From positions 620,001-684,000 of the forward strand of contig NZ_BAABWQ010000001.1 in assembly GCF_040370365.1 (NCBI RefSeq): 64,000 nucleotides of DNA. The letters run 5' to 3'. The notes under the pieces are model-generated. The model was not told the DNA's origin. It did not search any database and was given only the letters and a program-made list of their open reading frames with translations. Source of the stretch: Shimia sp040370365. GTDB lineage: Bacteria > Pseudomonadota > Alphaproteobacteria > Rhodobacterales > Rhodobacteraceae. Positions within the stretch are counted from its first letter, which is position 1; each line of letters opens with the position of its first letter. Of this stretch, positions 51,541 through 60,428 are shown piece after piece. The position numbers were made by a program, and so were the translations under genes.

Positions 51541-51933
51541 TCAGTTCACGCGCTTCCAATCTTGGCCACGGCAAATCACAGCCACGCAGCCTTTTACAGT
51601 CAGTTTGTTTCCGGCAAGGCTCATTTTAGATTTATAGGTCTTGTCTGCATCCGGGGCCCAAATCTTTCCGCCCGAGTAAGCACCGCCACCGTTTGCACTC
51701 ATGTCCCAGAGCATCTTTTTGCCCAGATGCTCATAGTCAGCGATCGCTGCACCGCTGCCGTCGAAAGCTTTGGAAATGTTGCCGCAGATCGCGCTGCCAC
51801 ACGGTGCAATCTGAACATGCAAATAGCCGCCAGTGTCACCCGGCTCGGTTTGCCAAGTCCCCTCCACTGGATCAGCAAAGGCTACTGTGGCGCCCGCAAA
51901 TGTCATGGCCGCAGCCAAAAGTGTCTTTTTCAT
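51541..51933 (-). CDS. DUF2147-family exported protein
   Basis: 130 residues. Signal peptide MKKTLLAAAMTFAGATVAFA, then DPVEGTWQTEPGDTGGYLHV, CGSAICGNISKAFDGSG, GGKIWAPDADKTYKSKMSLA and LTVKGCVAVICRGQDWKRV, the standard DUF2147 beta-barrel with two Cys pairs. Periplasmic; function unknown. Convergent with the peroxiredoxin gene through a shared terminator. Confidence 0.9.
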   Translation of the reverse strand: MKKTLLAAAMTFAGATVAFADPVEGTWQTEPGDTGGYLHVQIAPCGSAICGNISKAFDGSGAAIADYEHLGKKMLWDMSANGGGAYSGGKIWAPDADKTYKSKMSLAGNKLTVKGCVAVICRGQDWKRVN

Positions 51934-52147
51934 TGGATCCTCCCGTCGTGTTTGCGCGAAACTCTGGGGCAGGTCGCGATTCCCATCAACCTTGACTTTG
52001 GGTCAGCAGAATGGGGCGGCAATAGTCTGCCGCGTTGCAATTTTGATGAGCCCGTGCAAAACCCCCTGTAAAACACCCGTTAACACATGTCTGCTAGGGC
52101 TCGCTGAAGACTCATTTACAGACACGCAAAAAATAAGGCCCTGCCCC

Positions 52148-52870
52148 ATGATCCTCTATCCCGCGATCGATTTGAAAGACGGCAATGCTGTACGCCTGCT
52201 GCATGGTGAAATGGACAAGGAAACCGTCTTCAACGAAAACCCCGCCGCGCAAGCGCTGGAATTTGTCGAAGCGGGCTGTGAGTGGTTGCATCTTGTCGAT
52301 CTGAATGGGGCATTTGCGGGTATTCCTATCAACGCGACACCTGTGGAAGAAATCCTGAAACAAACCAATGTGCCTGCACAACTGGGCGGCGGCATTCGGG
52401 ATATGGCAACCATCGAGCGCTGGCTCAAAAAGGGGTTGTCGCGCGTGATCTTAGGCACGGTGGCGGTCGAGGACCCTGATTTGGTGCGAGAAGCGGCCAA
52501 AGCTTTCCCGGGAAAAATTGCTGTGGGCATTGATGCGCGCAACGGCAAAGTGGCCACCAAAGGTTGGGCGGAAGAAACCGATGTTGATGTGATCGATTTG
52601 GCCAAGTCGTTTGAAGACGATGGCGTCTGTGCGATTATCTATACCGACATCTTGCGCGACGGGGCCATGAAAGGTCCCAATGTGGACGCCACCGCAGAAT
52701 TGGCGAAAGCTGTGTCGATCCCAGTGATCGCATCAGGTGGCGTGAGCTCTGTAGACGATCTCAAAGCGCTCAAAGACTGTGGCGCGCAGCTCAATGGTGC
52801 GATTTCAGGTCGTGCGCTTTATGATGGTGCGATTGATCTGAAAGATGCCCTGAAAGTGCTTAAGGCGTGA
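52148..52870 (+). CDS. hisA: Phosphoribosylformimino-5-aminoimidazole carboxamide ribotide isomerase
   Basis: 240 residues, a (beta/alpha)8 barrel. Catalytic Asp8 in YPAIDLKDGNAVRL, phosphate-binding QLGGGIRDMATIERWL, the second catalytic Asp in YTDILRDGAMKGPN, and PVIASGGVSSVDDLKAL. Start ATG 52148; the frame is open a long way upstream but that region belongs to the DUF2147 gene on the other strand. It overlaps the next gene by four bases and leads the second histidine block. Confidence 0.95.
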   Translation: MILYPAIDLKDGNAVRLLHGEMDKETVFNENPAAQALEFVEAGCEWLHLVDLNGAFAGIPINATPVEEILKQTNVPAQLGGGIRDMATIERWLKKGLSRVILGTVAVEDPDLVREAAKAFPGKIAVGIDARNGKVATKGWAEETDVDVIDLAKSFEDDGVCAIIYTDILRDGAMKGPNVDATAELAKAVSIPVIASGGVSSVDDLKALKDCGAQLNGAISGRALYDGAIDLKDALKVLKA

Positions 52871-53169
52871 GCCAAACGCGCAAGATCCTGTATGGGATCT
52901 TGTTGCTTTGCTTGGGAGCAAGCCTTTGGCCGGTCGCATTGGTCTTTTGGGCGCAACGACGTGCTGAAAGTCTGGGCTGCGAATTTGGGCGGCCCATGCA
53001 ACGCGACGGATGTTGGCTCGACGGGGTCAACATAGCTTCTGAATTGAACGCGGCCTATTCGAAAGCTGGTTTGGTGGTTGTTACCCTTCCAATTGGGTTT
53101 TTGGCCGCACTCAGCCTGATCGCCCTGTTTGCCGCAGACCTCAAACGCCGGAGCCCCACAGGCACGTGA
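52867..53169 (+). CDS. Small membrane protein of unknown function
   Basis: 100 residues. The GTG start at 52867 overlaps the hisA stop (GTGA). Two hydrophobic helices: ILYGILLLCLGASLWPVALV near the start and GLVVVTLPIGFLAALSLIAL near the end, with two Cys in the loop (GCEFGRPMQRDGCW). No family recognised. Its placement within the his block suggests coupling in expression rather than function. Confidence 0.65.
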   Translation: MSQTRKILYGILLLCLGASLWPVALVFWAQRRAESLGCEFGRPMQRDGCWLDGVNIASELNAAYSKAGLVVVTLPIGFLAALSLIALFAADLKRRSPTGT

Positions 53170-53242
53170 CGATCTGTCATCTGCCGTCTTTGTGACGCTG
53201 GCACCAAATTAGAGAGGCGTATAGGACCAAAGGAGTGTCGCG

Positions 53243-53713
53243 ATGACCTTCTCTCTCTCTCAAGTTACTGCTGTTGAGCTTCCCAAAAACAGCCTGCTGC
53301 AATCACGGTTGCGCCCCGATGATTTTGTCGATTGCTACCGTGTGAAAAGCCATCTTCCGGTGCGTGAGGCGGCGGAAGTGATTACCGCGTTTCCGGCATG
53401 GGCGCGTCTACTGGTGATGTTGCGCAATGTGGTGGTTTTCCCATTTGGCCTCAAAGACGGGAGCGCACCTGAAGGGGATAAAGTTGGGTTTTTCCCGGTA
53501 GAAAGTGAGACCGACGAGGAGCTCATTGCTGGCTTTAACGATCGGCACCTAAATTTCAGGGTTTCGGTGATGCGCCAAGACGGCCATGTATACCTTGCCA
53601 CCTGGGTGCATCGAAACAATCTATTGGGACGCATGTATTTGGCAACCATTATGCCGTTTCACGTTCTGATCTCAAAAGACGCGTTGAAGCGCGTTGGTCA
53701 CCTGAACGCCTAA
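53243..53713 (+). CDS. DUF2867-family protein
   Basis: 156 residues: FVDCYRVKSHLPVREAAEVI, FPFGLKDGSAPEGDKVGFFP and the end of the domain YLATWVHRNNLLGRMYLATI, then IMPFHVLISKDAL, typical of DUF2867, a small beta-rich protein family of unknown role. GGAG precedes the ATG. Situated between hisA and hisF in the same direction. Confidence 0.82.
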   Translation: MTFSLSQVTAVELPKNSLLQSRLRPDDFVDCYRVKSHLPVREAAEVITAFPAWARLLVMLRNVVVFPFGLKDGSAPEGDKVGFFPVESETDEELIAGFNDRHLNFRVSVMRQDGHVYLATWVHRNNLLGRMYLATIMPFHVLISKDALKRVGHLNA

Positions 53714-53802
53714 AGCGGTCTGCGCCCCGCACCATCTCACAAGATTGCGCACCGCGCCGCCCCACGCTAAGGAGGGGCACAACGCTTTGAGAAAGCTTCG
53801 AC

Positions 53803-54564
53803 ATGTTGAAAACCCGTATCATTCCTTGTTTGGATGTTGCTGATGGCCGTGTGGTCAAAGGTGTGAATTTCGTGGGCCTGCGCGACGCGGGAGACCCGGT
53901 GAAGGCCGCGCGCGCCTATGATACTGCCGGAGCGGACGAGATCTGCTTTCTGGACATTCATGCAACCCATGAAAACCGGGGGGTGATGATGGATATGGTG
54001 CAGCGCACTGCGGAGCAGTGCTTTGTGCCGTTGACCGTTGGTGGCGGAGTGCGCACCTCAGCTGATGTGCGTAAGCTTTTGCTCGCCGGGGCAGACAAAG
54101 TGAGCTTTAACTCCGCAGCGGTTGCCAATCCTGACGTGATTGCTGAAGCGGCTGAGCAGTTTGGCAGCCAATGCATTGTCTGCGCCATTGATGCCAAAAC
54201 CTTGAGCCCAGGAAAGTGGGAAATATTCACCCACGGCGGCCGCAAACCCACCGGTATCGATGCGGTCGAATTTGCTAAGCTGGTGGTGTCTAAGGGTGCG
54301 GGGGAAATTTTGCTGACGTCGATGGATCGCGACGGCACCAAAGCGGGTTTCAACCTTCCGCTGACAAAGGCGATATCGGACGCCGTAAACGTCCCCGTAA
54401 TTGCTTCAGGTGGTGTGGGGACCTTAGACCACCTTGTTGAAGGTGTGACCAAAGGCGGCGCAAGCGCTGTGTTGGCAGCCTCAATATTTCACTTTGGCGA
54501 ATACACTGTGCAAGAAGCCAAACGGTTTATGCACAATGCTGGCATTCCTATGAGGCTGACATGA
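53803..54564 (+). CDS. hisF: Imidazole glycerol phosphate synthase, cyclase subunit
   Basis: 253 residues. Barrel with CLDVADGRVVKGVNF (Asp11), PLTVGGGVRTSADVRKLL, LTSMDRDGTKAGFNLPLTK (the other catalytic Asp) and PVIASGGVGTLDHL. Partner of HisH (32378-33016), far away in this genome segment. Ends ATGA overlapping hisE. Confidence 0.96.
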   Translation: MLKTRIIPCLDVADGRVVKGVNFVGLRDAGDPVKAARAYDTAGADEICFLDIHATHENRGVMMDMVQRTAEQCFVPLTVGGGVRTSADVRKLLLAGADKVSFNSAAVANPDVIAEAAEQFGSQCIVCAIDAKTLSPGKWEIFTHGGRKPTGIDAVEFAKLVVSKGAGEILLTSMDRDGTKAGFNLPLTKAISDAVNVPVIASGGVGTLDHLVEGVTKGGASAVLAASIFHFGEYTVQEAKRFMHNAGIPMRLT

Positions 54565-54878
54565 GCGTTCTAAACGAAGTTGCCAAAACCATTGCGGCGC
54601 GTGCAAAAGCAGACCCCGAAAGCAGCTGGACAGCAAAACTTCTGGCCAAGGGACCGGAAAAATGTGCCGAAAAATTTGGAGAAGAGGCCATTGAGGCGGT
54701 GATCGAAGCGGTCAAAGGTGATCGCGAAAAACTGACCTATGAGGCCGCCGACGTGCTGTTTCATTTGCTGGTGATGCTGCAAGCGCGCAATGTGGCACTA
54801 GAAGATGTTCTCAATGAGTTGGACCGTCGCCAAGGCGTCAGTGGCCTCTCAGAGAAAGCCGCCCGGCCAGCAGACTGA
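54561..54878 (+). CDS. hisE: Phosphoribosyl-ATP pyrophosphatase
   Basis: 105 residues, all-alpha MazG-like fold: SWTAKLLAKGPEKCAEKFGE, EEAIEAVIEAVKGDREKLTY and EAADVLFHLLVMLQAR contain the acidic metal ligands. Second step of histidine biosynthesis. It overlaps hisF by four bases. HisI, often fused or adjacent, is not in the window. Confidence 0.95.
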   Translation: MSVLNEVAKTIAARAKADPESSWTAKLLAKGPEKCAEKFGEEAIEAVIEAVKGDREKLTYEAADVLFHLLVMLQARNVALEDVLNELDRRQGVSGLSEKAARPAD

Positions 54879-54945
54879 AAACCTTGCTTTTTAATAGCGG
54901 AAACCGTGTCTATAGTCCCCTTAACTTTTGCTTTGGGCGGCCAAA

Positions 54946-55494
54946 ATGACACGCATCTTCCTCGCAACACTGGGTTTGATTTCTGCGGTGTTCCTTGCCA
55001 GCTGTGGCGCCGTTCCTGACGAGGCTTTGACACCGGACGTGGCTGGGTTGACGCAGGAAATACAAGATCTGGATGCCTCCGTCAGCGCTGAAGAAGCCGC
55101 ACGCGTAGCACAAATTTCCTATAGCTACTCCATGCAGTTACGCGCAGAGTACAATGTCACCGACCCCGCCTTGGTTCACAACGCGAAAGTCAACAGAGGC
55201 AGCCGTCCACGCGGACTGTGTTGGCATTGGGCGGATGATCTTGAGACCCGGCTCCGGCAGGAAAGCTTACAAACGCTCACCCTGCATCGGGCGATTGCAA
55301 ACCATGACAACATTCGAATTGAGCACAGCACAGTGATACTTTCAGCAAAGGGACAGCCCATATCAGAAGGTATCGTGCTGGACCCTTGGAGGTATGGCGG
55401 GCACCTGTATTGGGCCCCCATCGAACAGGACGTGCGTTACAATTGGGAAGAGCGCAGCAAGGTTTTTGCCTACAAAGAAGCCAAAAAAATGTAA
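54946..55494 (+). CDS. Lipoprotein of unknown function
   Basis: 182 residues. Lipobox LASC in MTRIFLATLGLISAVFLASC, then an acidic helical part (EEAARVAQISYSYSMQLRAE) and a domain with RGLCWHWADDLETRLRQESL, IEHSTVILSAKGQPI and GIVLDPWRYGGHLYWAPIEQ. The Cys-His-Trp sequence followed by His and Asp regions is reminiscent of papain- or transglutaminase-like catalytic layouts, but I cannot establish that. Start ATG 54946 begins the signal peptide. Confidence 0.72.
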   Translation: MTRIFLATLGLISAVFLASCGAVPDEALTPDVAGLTQEIQDLDASVSAEEAARVAQISYSYSMQLRAEYNVTDPALVHNAKVNRGSRPRGLCWHWADDLETRLRQESLQTLTLHRAIANHDNIRIEHSTVILSAKGQPISEGIVLDPWRYGGHLYWAPIEQDVRYNWEERSKVFAYKEAKKM

Positions 55495-55598
55495 TTTTTG
55501 CGCGATCCGGACACAAAAAAGACAACTTAAAGCCTATTCCTTTGCACCTAATACCATAGCGTTTTGCTATGTATTTCGAGACTGCTGGGGATAAGACA

Positions 55599-57326
55599 AT
55601 GACGCAACATAGCGTTTTTTCAAATCTAATGGCCTACTTCTGGCCAGCGGCCGGACTTGAAGTCGGTTTCAAAAGCGCGCGTGCACGCCTCATCTGTTTT
55701 TTCTCAGGCCTTGTTGCCGCCGTCGCGGGAATTCACAGTTTCCATCTTTATTTGGCTGCCCCACCCCAACCTGCGATATTTTGGGTATTTTGTGGGATAT
55801 GCTTCATCACCTTTTTGAGCGCTCCGGGCATCCTCCATCGCACCCAGAACATGGCATTGGCGACTTGTGTGCTCGTGGGCATGTTTGTTGTCTACCAAAA
55901 CGTCTTGATTATGCTCAATCAAAGTCATTTGCTGCGTCAGGAGGTCCTCTTGCTTGGCGCGCCTGTATTGGCGCTGCTCCTCATTGGAACCAAAGCGGGA
56001 GTGTTCACAAATACTGCTGTTGTCGTCAATATTCTGTCGCTGTCCTATCTTGGACATGCTTTTCCGATGGGAGAAGCGATCACCGCCATCTTAGCTTCCA
56101 CCGCTTTGACCATCGGTTTGACCATCTTTTACAATGAAGTCCTGAGGAAAGAGCGTGAGCTCATTGGATTACGGGACACAGCAGAACAAGCCACAAAAGA
56201 GAAATCTGAGTTTGTTGCCAAGATGAGCCACGAGATACGCACCCCGCTCAATGGGGTCAGTGGCGTTCTTCAGCTGTTAAACGAGTCTGATCTGACCGTA
56301 GATCAAAGGCATTTGGTCAACACAGGGCGCGCATCGAGCTATGCTTTGATGAGTTTGATCAATGACGTGCTCGACTATTCAAAAATTTCAGCCAAAGGCG
56401 TCACGGTTGAGGTGATGGCGGTCGAAAGCCGCAAACTTCTAGATCCGGTGTGTCAAGCATTGGAAACGCACGCGGCGGCCAAGGCCCTTGATTTGGATGT
56501 AAGTTGCGATCTCAACCTTCCCGACTGGATTGAAGTTGATAGCACGCGAGTCACCCAAATTCTCACCAATTTGGTCGGAAATGCGATCAAATTTTCGCAG
56601 ATTGGAACCATTGCACTCAGAACAGAAAAACTGGACGGCTTTGTTCGGTTTTCCGTTTCAGATCAGGGAATTGGACTTACTCAAGAAGCGCAGAAACGTA
56701 TTTTCAAAAAATTTGAACAGGCGAGCCCCTCCATTACCCGTGAATTTGGCGGCACTGGTCTCGGACTGGCAATTTGTAAGGAACTTGTCGAGCTAATGGG
56801 CGGTGAAATCGGCGTCAATAGCGTCCCAAATCAAGGAAGCACATTTTGGTTCACGCTGCCCTTGATTGAATGTGCCACAGGACAACAAACAGCATCTGTC
56901 GGCACAGTCGAACACCCCCGGCCCCGCTTTGATGGCCTACATATACTGGTCGTCGAAGACAACCGCACCAATCAGTTGATTGCACGCCGTTTTTTGGAGA
57001 GCATGCACATCGAAGTGGAAATTGTTGGTGACGGATACCCAGCGCTGCAGGTCTGCGCACTTAGAAGGTTCGACCTTATATTTATGGACATCCAGTTGCC
57101 CAAACTCAACGGCGACGATACCACAAGAGCGTTGCGCTCCTGCTCTGGACCAAACCAACACACACCCATTGTCGCCCTATCCGCCAATATCTTCGAAGAG
57201 CAAACCAGCACGTATTTGGACGCCGGAATGACCGCATGTCTGGCAAAACCATTTCGTAAGGACCAAATGGAGGAGGTCATAAGGTCTCTCATCCCAAAGA
57301 CCTTGTTGAAAGAGCCAGCAGCCTAA
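55599..57326 (+). CDS. Membrane hybrid histidine kinase (first of a tandem pair)
   Basis: 575 residues. Five or six hydrophobic helices (about 25-190), short coiled linker, then HisKA with KMSHEIRTPLNGVSGVLQLL, HATPase with NLVGNAIKFSQIG, VSDQGIGLTQEAQKRIFKKF, and GGTGLGLAICKELVELMGG, and a C-terminal receiver (LVVEDNRTNQLIARRFLESM; phospho-Asp in LIFMDIQLPKLNGDD; Lys in LAKPFRKDQ). It could pass phosphate on to a separate Hpt protein, which is not encoded here. Signal and output unknown. ATG 55599 follows GGGGA at seven bases; an in-frame ATG at 55569 is possible. Confidence 0.9.
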   Translation: MTQHSVFSNLMAYFWPAAGLEVGFKSARARLICFFSGLVAAVAGIHSFHLYLAAPPQPAIFWVFCGICFITFLSAPGILHRTQNMALATCVLVGMFVVYQNVLIMLNQSHLLRQEVLLLGAPVLALLLIGTKAGVFTNTAVVVNILSLSYLGHAFPMGEAITAILASTALTIGLTIFYNEVLRKERELIGLRDTAEQATKEKSEFVAKMSHEIRTPLNGVSGVLQLLNESDLTVDQRHLVNTGRASSYALMSLINDVLDYSKISAKGVTVEVMAVESRKLLDPVCQALETHAAAKALDLDVSCDLNLPDWIEVDSTRVTQILTNLVGNAIKFSQIGTIALRTEKLDGFVRFSVSDQGIGLTQEAQKRIFKKFEQASPSITREFGGTGLGLAICKELVELMGGEIGVNSVPNQGSTFWFTLPLIECATGQQTASVGTVEHPRPRFDGLHILVVEDNRTNQLIARRFLESMHIEVEIVGDGYPALQVCALRRFDLIFMDIQLPKLNGDDTTRALRSCSGPNQHTPIVALSANIFEEQTSTYLDAGMTACLAKPFRKDQMEEVIRSLIPKTLLKEPAA

Positions 57327-57543
57327 GGGGTGTTTGAAACTATGGAAGGCCGCTCTGAGGTTTTGTGGTGACGAGTATCTGAACGCTAGATACACAACCC
57401 ATGACTGTGCGACGCCCCCTTCAAAGGTGAATCTGCACATAAATGCGTCGAAATTTTAAGGGCGTGTGCCTCAGTTTTCGAAAGTTTATATCTCGTTAAC
57501 TATTTTATCCGCATTCAGGACTAATAGAAACTCGAGTGGATTT

Positions 57544-59277
57544 ATGGCTCACTTAGTAAAAAGCAAAGCGTTCTTGTTCCTAAGCCAATATTTCTGGCCG
57601 GCGGGCGAAGGCGACGGTTTCCGAGACGCGCGTGCACGTTTGTTGTGCGCCTTCTCTGGAATCGTGTTGCTGTCTTCGCTATTTCACATCTTTCACCTCT
57701 ACATCGTTTCACCTGACTTACCGTTTCGCTTCTGGGCCTTTGTTGCACTTTGCGTCTTTTCTTTTGCTGGCGCCCCCTCGGTTTGGCATCTGACAAAGAA
57801 CATGAAACTGGCTTCCTTCTCGCTTATCGGGGTCTTCCTGATCTACAAAAGCGTCATGTTGGCGCTCGATAGCAGTCACCTGATGCGACAGGAGATCTTC
57901 TTTCTTGGGGTGCCGATTTTGACAATGGTGTTGTTGGGGTCATTTACAGGATGGGTCATGACAGCTGTGGTATCTGCCCTGCTCGTTGGCCTGTCGGTGG
58001 CGTTGGCATCTTTCCCATTTGGTGCCGCGGTCGCCGTTAGTATGTCGTCTTGTACTTTGATGGCCGGAGTTACCTTGTTTTACCGCGAAGTCCTGCGAAA
58101 AGAGCGCCGTCTGATAGAGTTGCGCAACGAAGCACAGCGGGCAACAAAGGAAAAATCTGAGTTTCTTGCCAAAATGAGCCACGAAATCCGCACGCCCCTC
58201 AACGGGATCAGTGGCATTCTGCAACTTTTGGACGAAACTGACTTGACCAAAGATCAAAAATATCTGGTCGAAACCGGTCGTGCGTCTGGGCGCAGTCTGA
58301 TGCGCTTGATCAATGATGTGTTGGATTACTCCAAGATCGCGGCCAACGGCGTGACACTCGAACGTATTTCAACCAACTGTCAGCAAATATTGGAGACACT
58401 AAAGCAGTCTCAGGAAGCGGCAGCGCACGCAAAGGGTCTGGCCCTCAAAACGGAACTTGACCCGGCACTTCCAAAACAAATTTGTGCTGACCCGACCCGT
58501 ATAAATCAGATTTTGACAAATTTTGTCGGCAACGCGATCAAATTCTCTTCGAGAGGCGAAATCATTTGTCGTATGGAGCGTGACGGAGATAACCTCAAAA
58601 TCTCGGTACGCGATAAAGGCATCGGGATGACGCAGGAGGCGCAGAAGCGTGTCTTCAAAAAATTTGAACAGGCCAGTTCATCCACCAACCGCCACTTTGG
58701 CGGCACGGGTTTGGGCTTGGCTATCAGCAAGGAACTGGTTGAACTGATGGAGGGCGACATAGGTGTTGAAAGCCGGCCTTTGCTGGGCAGCACCTTCTGG
58801 TTTACGATTCCTCTGGTTGAAGGCGCGCCTGTGAATGCGACCGCCCCTGTCGAAGCCACCTCACAAGGGCATATGGACTTTGGTGGGATGCGGGCCTTGG
58901 TTGTGGAAGACAATCGCACCAATCAAATGATCATTCAGCGGTTCCTTCAAAGCATGAACGTCACCTTTGATGTGGTGGAGGATGGGCTCCCTGCCCTGCT
59001 CCTATGCGCCCGAGAAGCATACGACATTGTTTTGATGGACATTCAACTGCCGGAAATGGACGGAGTAACAGCAACGGAAATCCTGCGTGCCCAACCGGGC
59101 CCAAACCGCCATGTCCCCATCGTTGCCCTGACGGCCAATATCCAACCCGAGCAGACGAATTCCTATTTGAAAGCGGGTATGAACGCCTGTCTTGGCAAAC
59201 CCTTCCGCAAAGATGAACTCATAAAGATCATGTCGGCCCTGCAGGGAAATAAGAAAGCCAGCAAGCCTGCAGCCTAG
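57544..59277 (+). CDS. Membrane hybrid histidine kinase (second of a tandem pair)
   Basis: 577 residues and the same plan as its upstream neighbour: N-terminal FLSQYFWPAGEGDGFRDARA, membrane helices, KMSHEIRTPLNGISGILQLL, NFVGNAIKFSSRG, GGTGLGLAISKELVELMEGD, receiver with LVVEDNRTNQMIIQRFLQSM and VLMDIQLPEMDGVTATEIL. The two proteins share about half or more of their residues by eye across all domains, so they arose by duplication. Differences lie mainly in the sensor helices. ATG 57544 has GAGTGGA upstream. It overlaps the convergent CoA-binding gene by four bases. Confidence 0.9.
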   Translation: MAHLVKSKAFLFLSQYFWPAGEGDGFRDARARLLCAFSGIVLLSSLFHIFHLYIVSPDLPFRFWAFVALCVFSFAGAPSVWHLTKNMKLASFSLIGVFLIYKSVMLALDSSHLMRQEIFFLGVPILTMVLLGSFTGWVMTAVVSALLVGLSVALASFPFGAAVAVSMSSCTLMAGVTLFYREVLRKERRLIELRNEAQRATKEKSEFLAKMSHEIRTPLNGISGILQLLDETDLTKDQKYLVETGRASGRSLMRLINDVLDYSKIAANGVTLERISTNCQQILETLKQSQEAAAHAKGLALKTELDPALPKQICADPTRINQILTNFVGNAIKFSSRGEIICRMERDGDNLKISVRDKGIGMTQEAQKRVFKKFEQASSSTNRHFGGTGLGLAISKELVELMEGDIGVESRPLLGSTFWFTIPLVEGAPVNATAPVEATSQGHMDFGGMRALVVEDNRTNQMIIQRFLQSMNVTFDVVEDGLPALLLCAREAYDIVLMDIQLPEMDGVTATEILRAQPGPNRHVPIVALTANIQPEQTNSYLKAGMNACLGKPFRKDELIKIMSALQGNKKASKPAA

Positions 59278-59741
59278 AGCTTGGACGAGATCACACCAGT
59301 CGCAAACCCGCCCATGCGCAGCTCCCCAAAAAGACGTTGATACTCTATCTTAGGACACCGATTTTGGATGACATCCACCCCGTGTGCTTCGGCATTTGCA
59401 GCCGCCTCAGAATGCTGCACGCCGATTTGCATCCAGACGGTTCTGAGATTGGGCAACACATCCAGCGCTTGCTCGACAATGGCCGGCACAGCATCAGAGC
59501 GACGAAAAATATCCACCATGTCCACAGGTTCCGTGATTTCGGTGAGATCTGAGACGACAGTTGCCCCAAACAGCGATTTTCCAGCATGGCCCGGATTCAC
59601 CGGGACGATTTTGTAGCCCTTTAGAGACAGATATCGTGCGACGTAATAGCTTGGGCGTACGGGATTCATTGAGACCCCGACCACAGCCACTGATTTGGTG
59701 CGCTTTAGAACATCGCGCAAGAATGCATCAGAATAGGTCAT
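59274..59741 (-). CDS. CoA-binding domain protein (YccU-like)
   Basis: 155 residues of the CoA_binding_2 type: LKRTKSVAVVGVSMNPVRPS, YYVARYLSLKGYKIVPVNPG, VDMVDIFRRSDAVPAIVEQA, TVWMQIGVQHSEAAANAEAH and VDVIQNRCPKIEYQRLFGEL. Stand-alone Rossmann-fold proteins of this sort bind CoA; role unknown. ATG 59741. Confidence 0.9.
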   Translation of the reverse strand: MTYSDAFLRDVLKRTKSVAVVGVSMNPVRPSYYVARYLSLKGYKIVPVNPGHAGKSLFGATVVSDLTEITEPVDMVDIFRRSDAVPAIVEQALDVLPNLRTVWMQIGVQHSEAAANAEAHGVDVIQNRCPKIEYQRLFGELRMGGFATGVISSKL

Positions 59742-59793
59742 GACCACACGCTACGCGTCTTCCGTTGGGATGCAAGTTCTGCGAACGCTCGCC

Positions 59794-59823
59794 AAAAAAA
59801 AGCGCCCAAGAAAACTTGGGCGC
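59794..59823 (-). terminator. Intrinsic terminator for minus-strand transcripts
   Basis: GCGCCCAAG (59802-59810) and CTTGGGCGC (59815-59823) with loop AAAA; eight A residues to the left become the U-tract on the minus strand. It lies about 150 bases downstream of the zinc-ribbon gene. Confidence 0.85.
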
Positions 59824-59969
59824 AAGTACGGAACGAGGGACAGTGAAGGGGCACACGGAAGCTCCGTAATCCATGTGCCTATAATCACTACGTATGTTCG
59901 CAGAATTGGATGTAAAGAGCGTGCTAGATTCCCATGAACGAAAGGTTAATCTTTTGGGCAAAAACCCGC

Positions 59970-60314
59970 TCAATCAAAAATATCTTCGATAACATCAAAG
60001 ACGTCTTCGACCCAGTCTTTGACGCGGCTCGTACGTTTCTTACGAGAAGTCTTGGAACGGCGGGCTTTGTGATCTTCCCAATGGCTATGCGCAGCACGTT
60101 TAGATTTAGATTGCGCCTTGGTTTTTTTGCGCTGAATGGGATGGGAAAAATGTGCAGGTGCGGCCCCCGGCCCAAGCGCGGGCATAACTTTCAGATTGTG
60201 CAAGGGCGCGCCACAATTGCTACAGGCAAGCTCGTGGCGCAAATCGCCACGCAATACCAAGGCTGCACGGGTGCCGCAGTAACAACAGGTTGCAATTTTG
60301 GTCGAGTGTCCGAT
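59970..60314 (-). CDS. Zinc-ribbon protein with probable non-standard start codon
   Basis: About 114 residues if started at ATC 60314. Two Cys pairs form a zinc ribbon (IATCCYCGTRAALV and ELACSNCGAPLHNLK), followed by a basic linker and an acidic C-terminal tail (KDWVEDVFDVIEDIFD). No ATG, GTG or TTG is in frame between the upstream stop (60381-60383) and codon TTG 60260, which would delete the first Cys pair. A strong GAGGGAGG (60327-60320 on the minus strand) lies five bases before an ATC, making initiation at ATC, or ATT at 60296, likely. Function unknown. Confidence 0.7.
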   Translation of the reverse strand: MGHSTKIATCCYCGTRAALVLRGDLRHELACSNCGAPLHNLKVMPALGPGAAPAHFSHPIQRKKTKAQSKSKRAAHSHWEDHKARRSKTSRKKRTSRVKDWVEDVFDVIEDIFD

Positions 60315-60428
60315 GAAAGCCTCCCTCAGGTATTCTGGTTCTTGCTTCCACCTAAGTATTACCCACCTGTTGTTTGAGCCTCACGCCGAAAATTTTTCGA
60401 CGCAAAGTCAGATGGGCAACGGCGACAC

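Noticed and set aside
52867..53169. Frameshifted extension of hisA
   Set aside because: HisA is complete at 240 residues with all motifs; the small frame has its own GTG start and two membrane helices.
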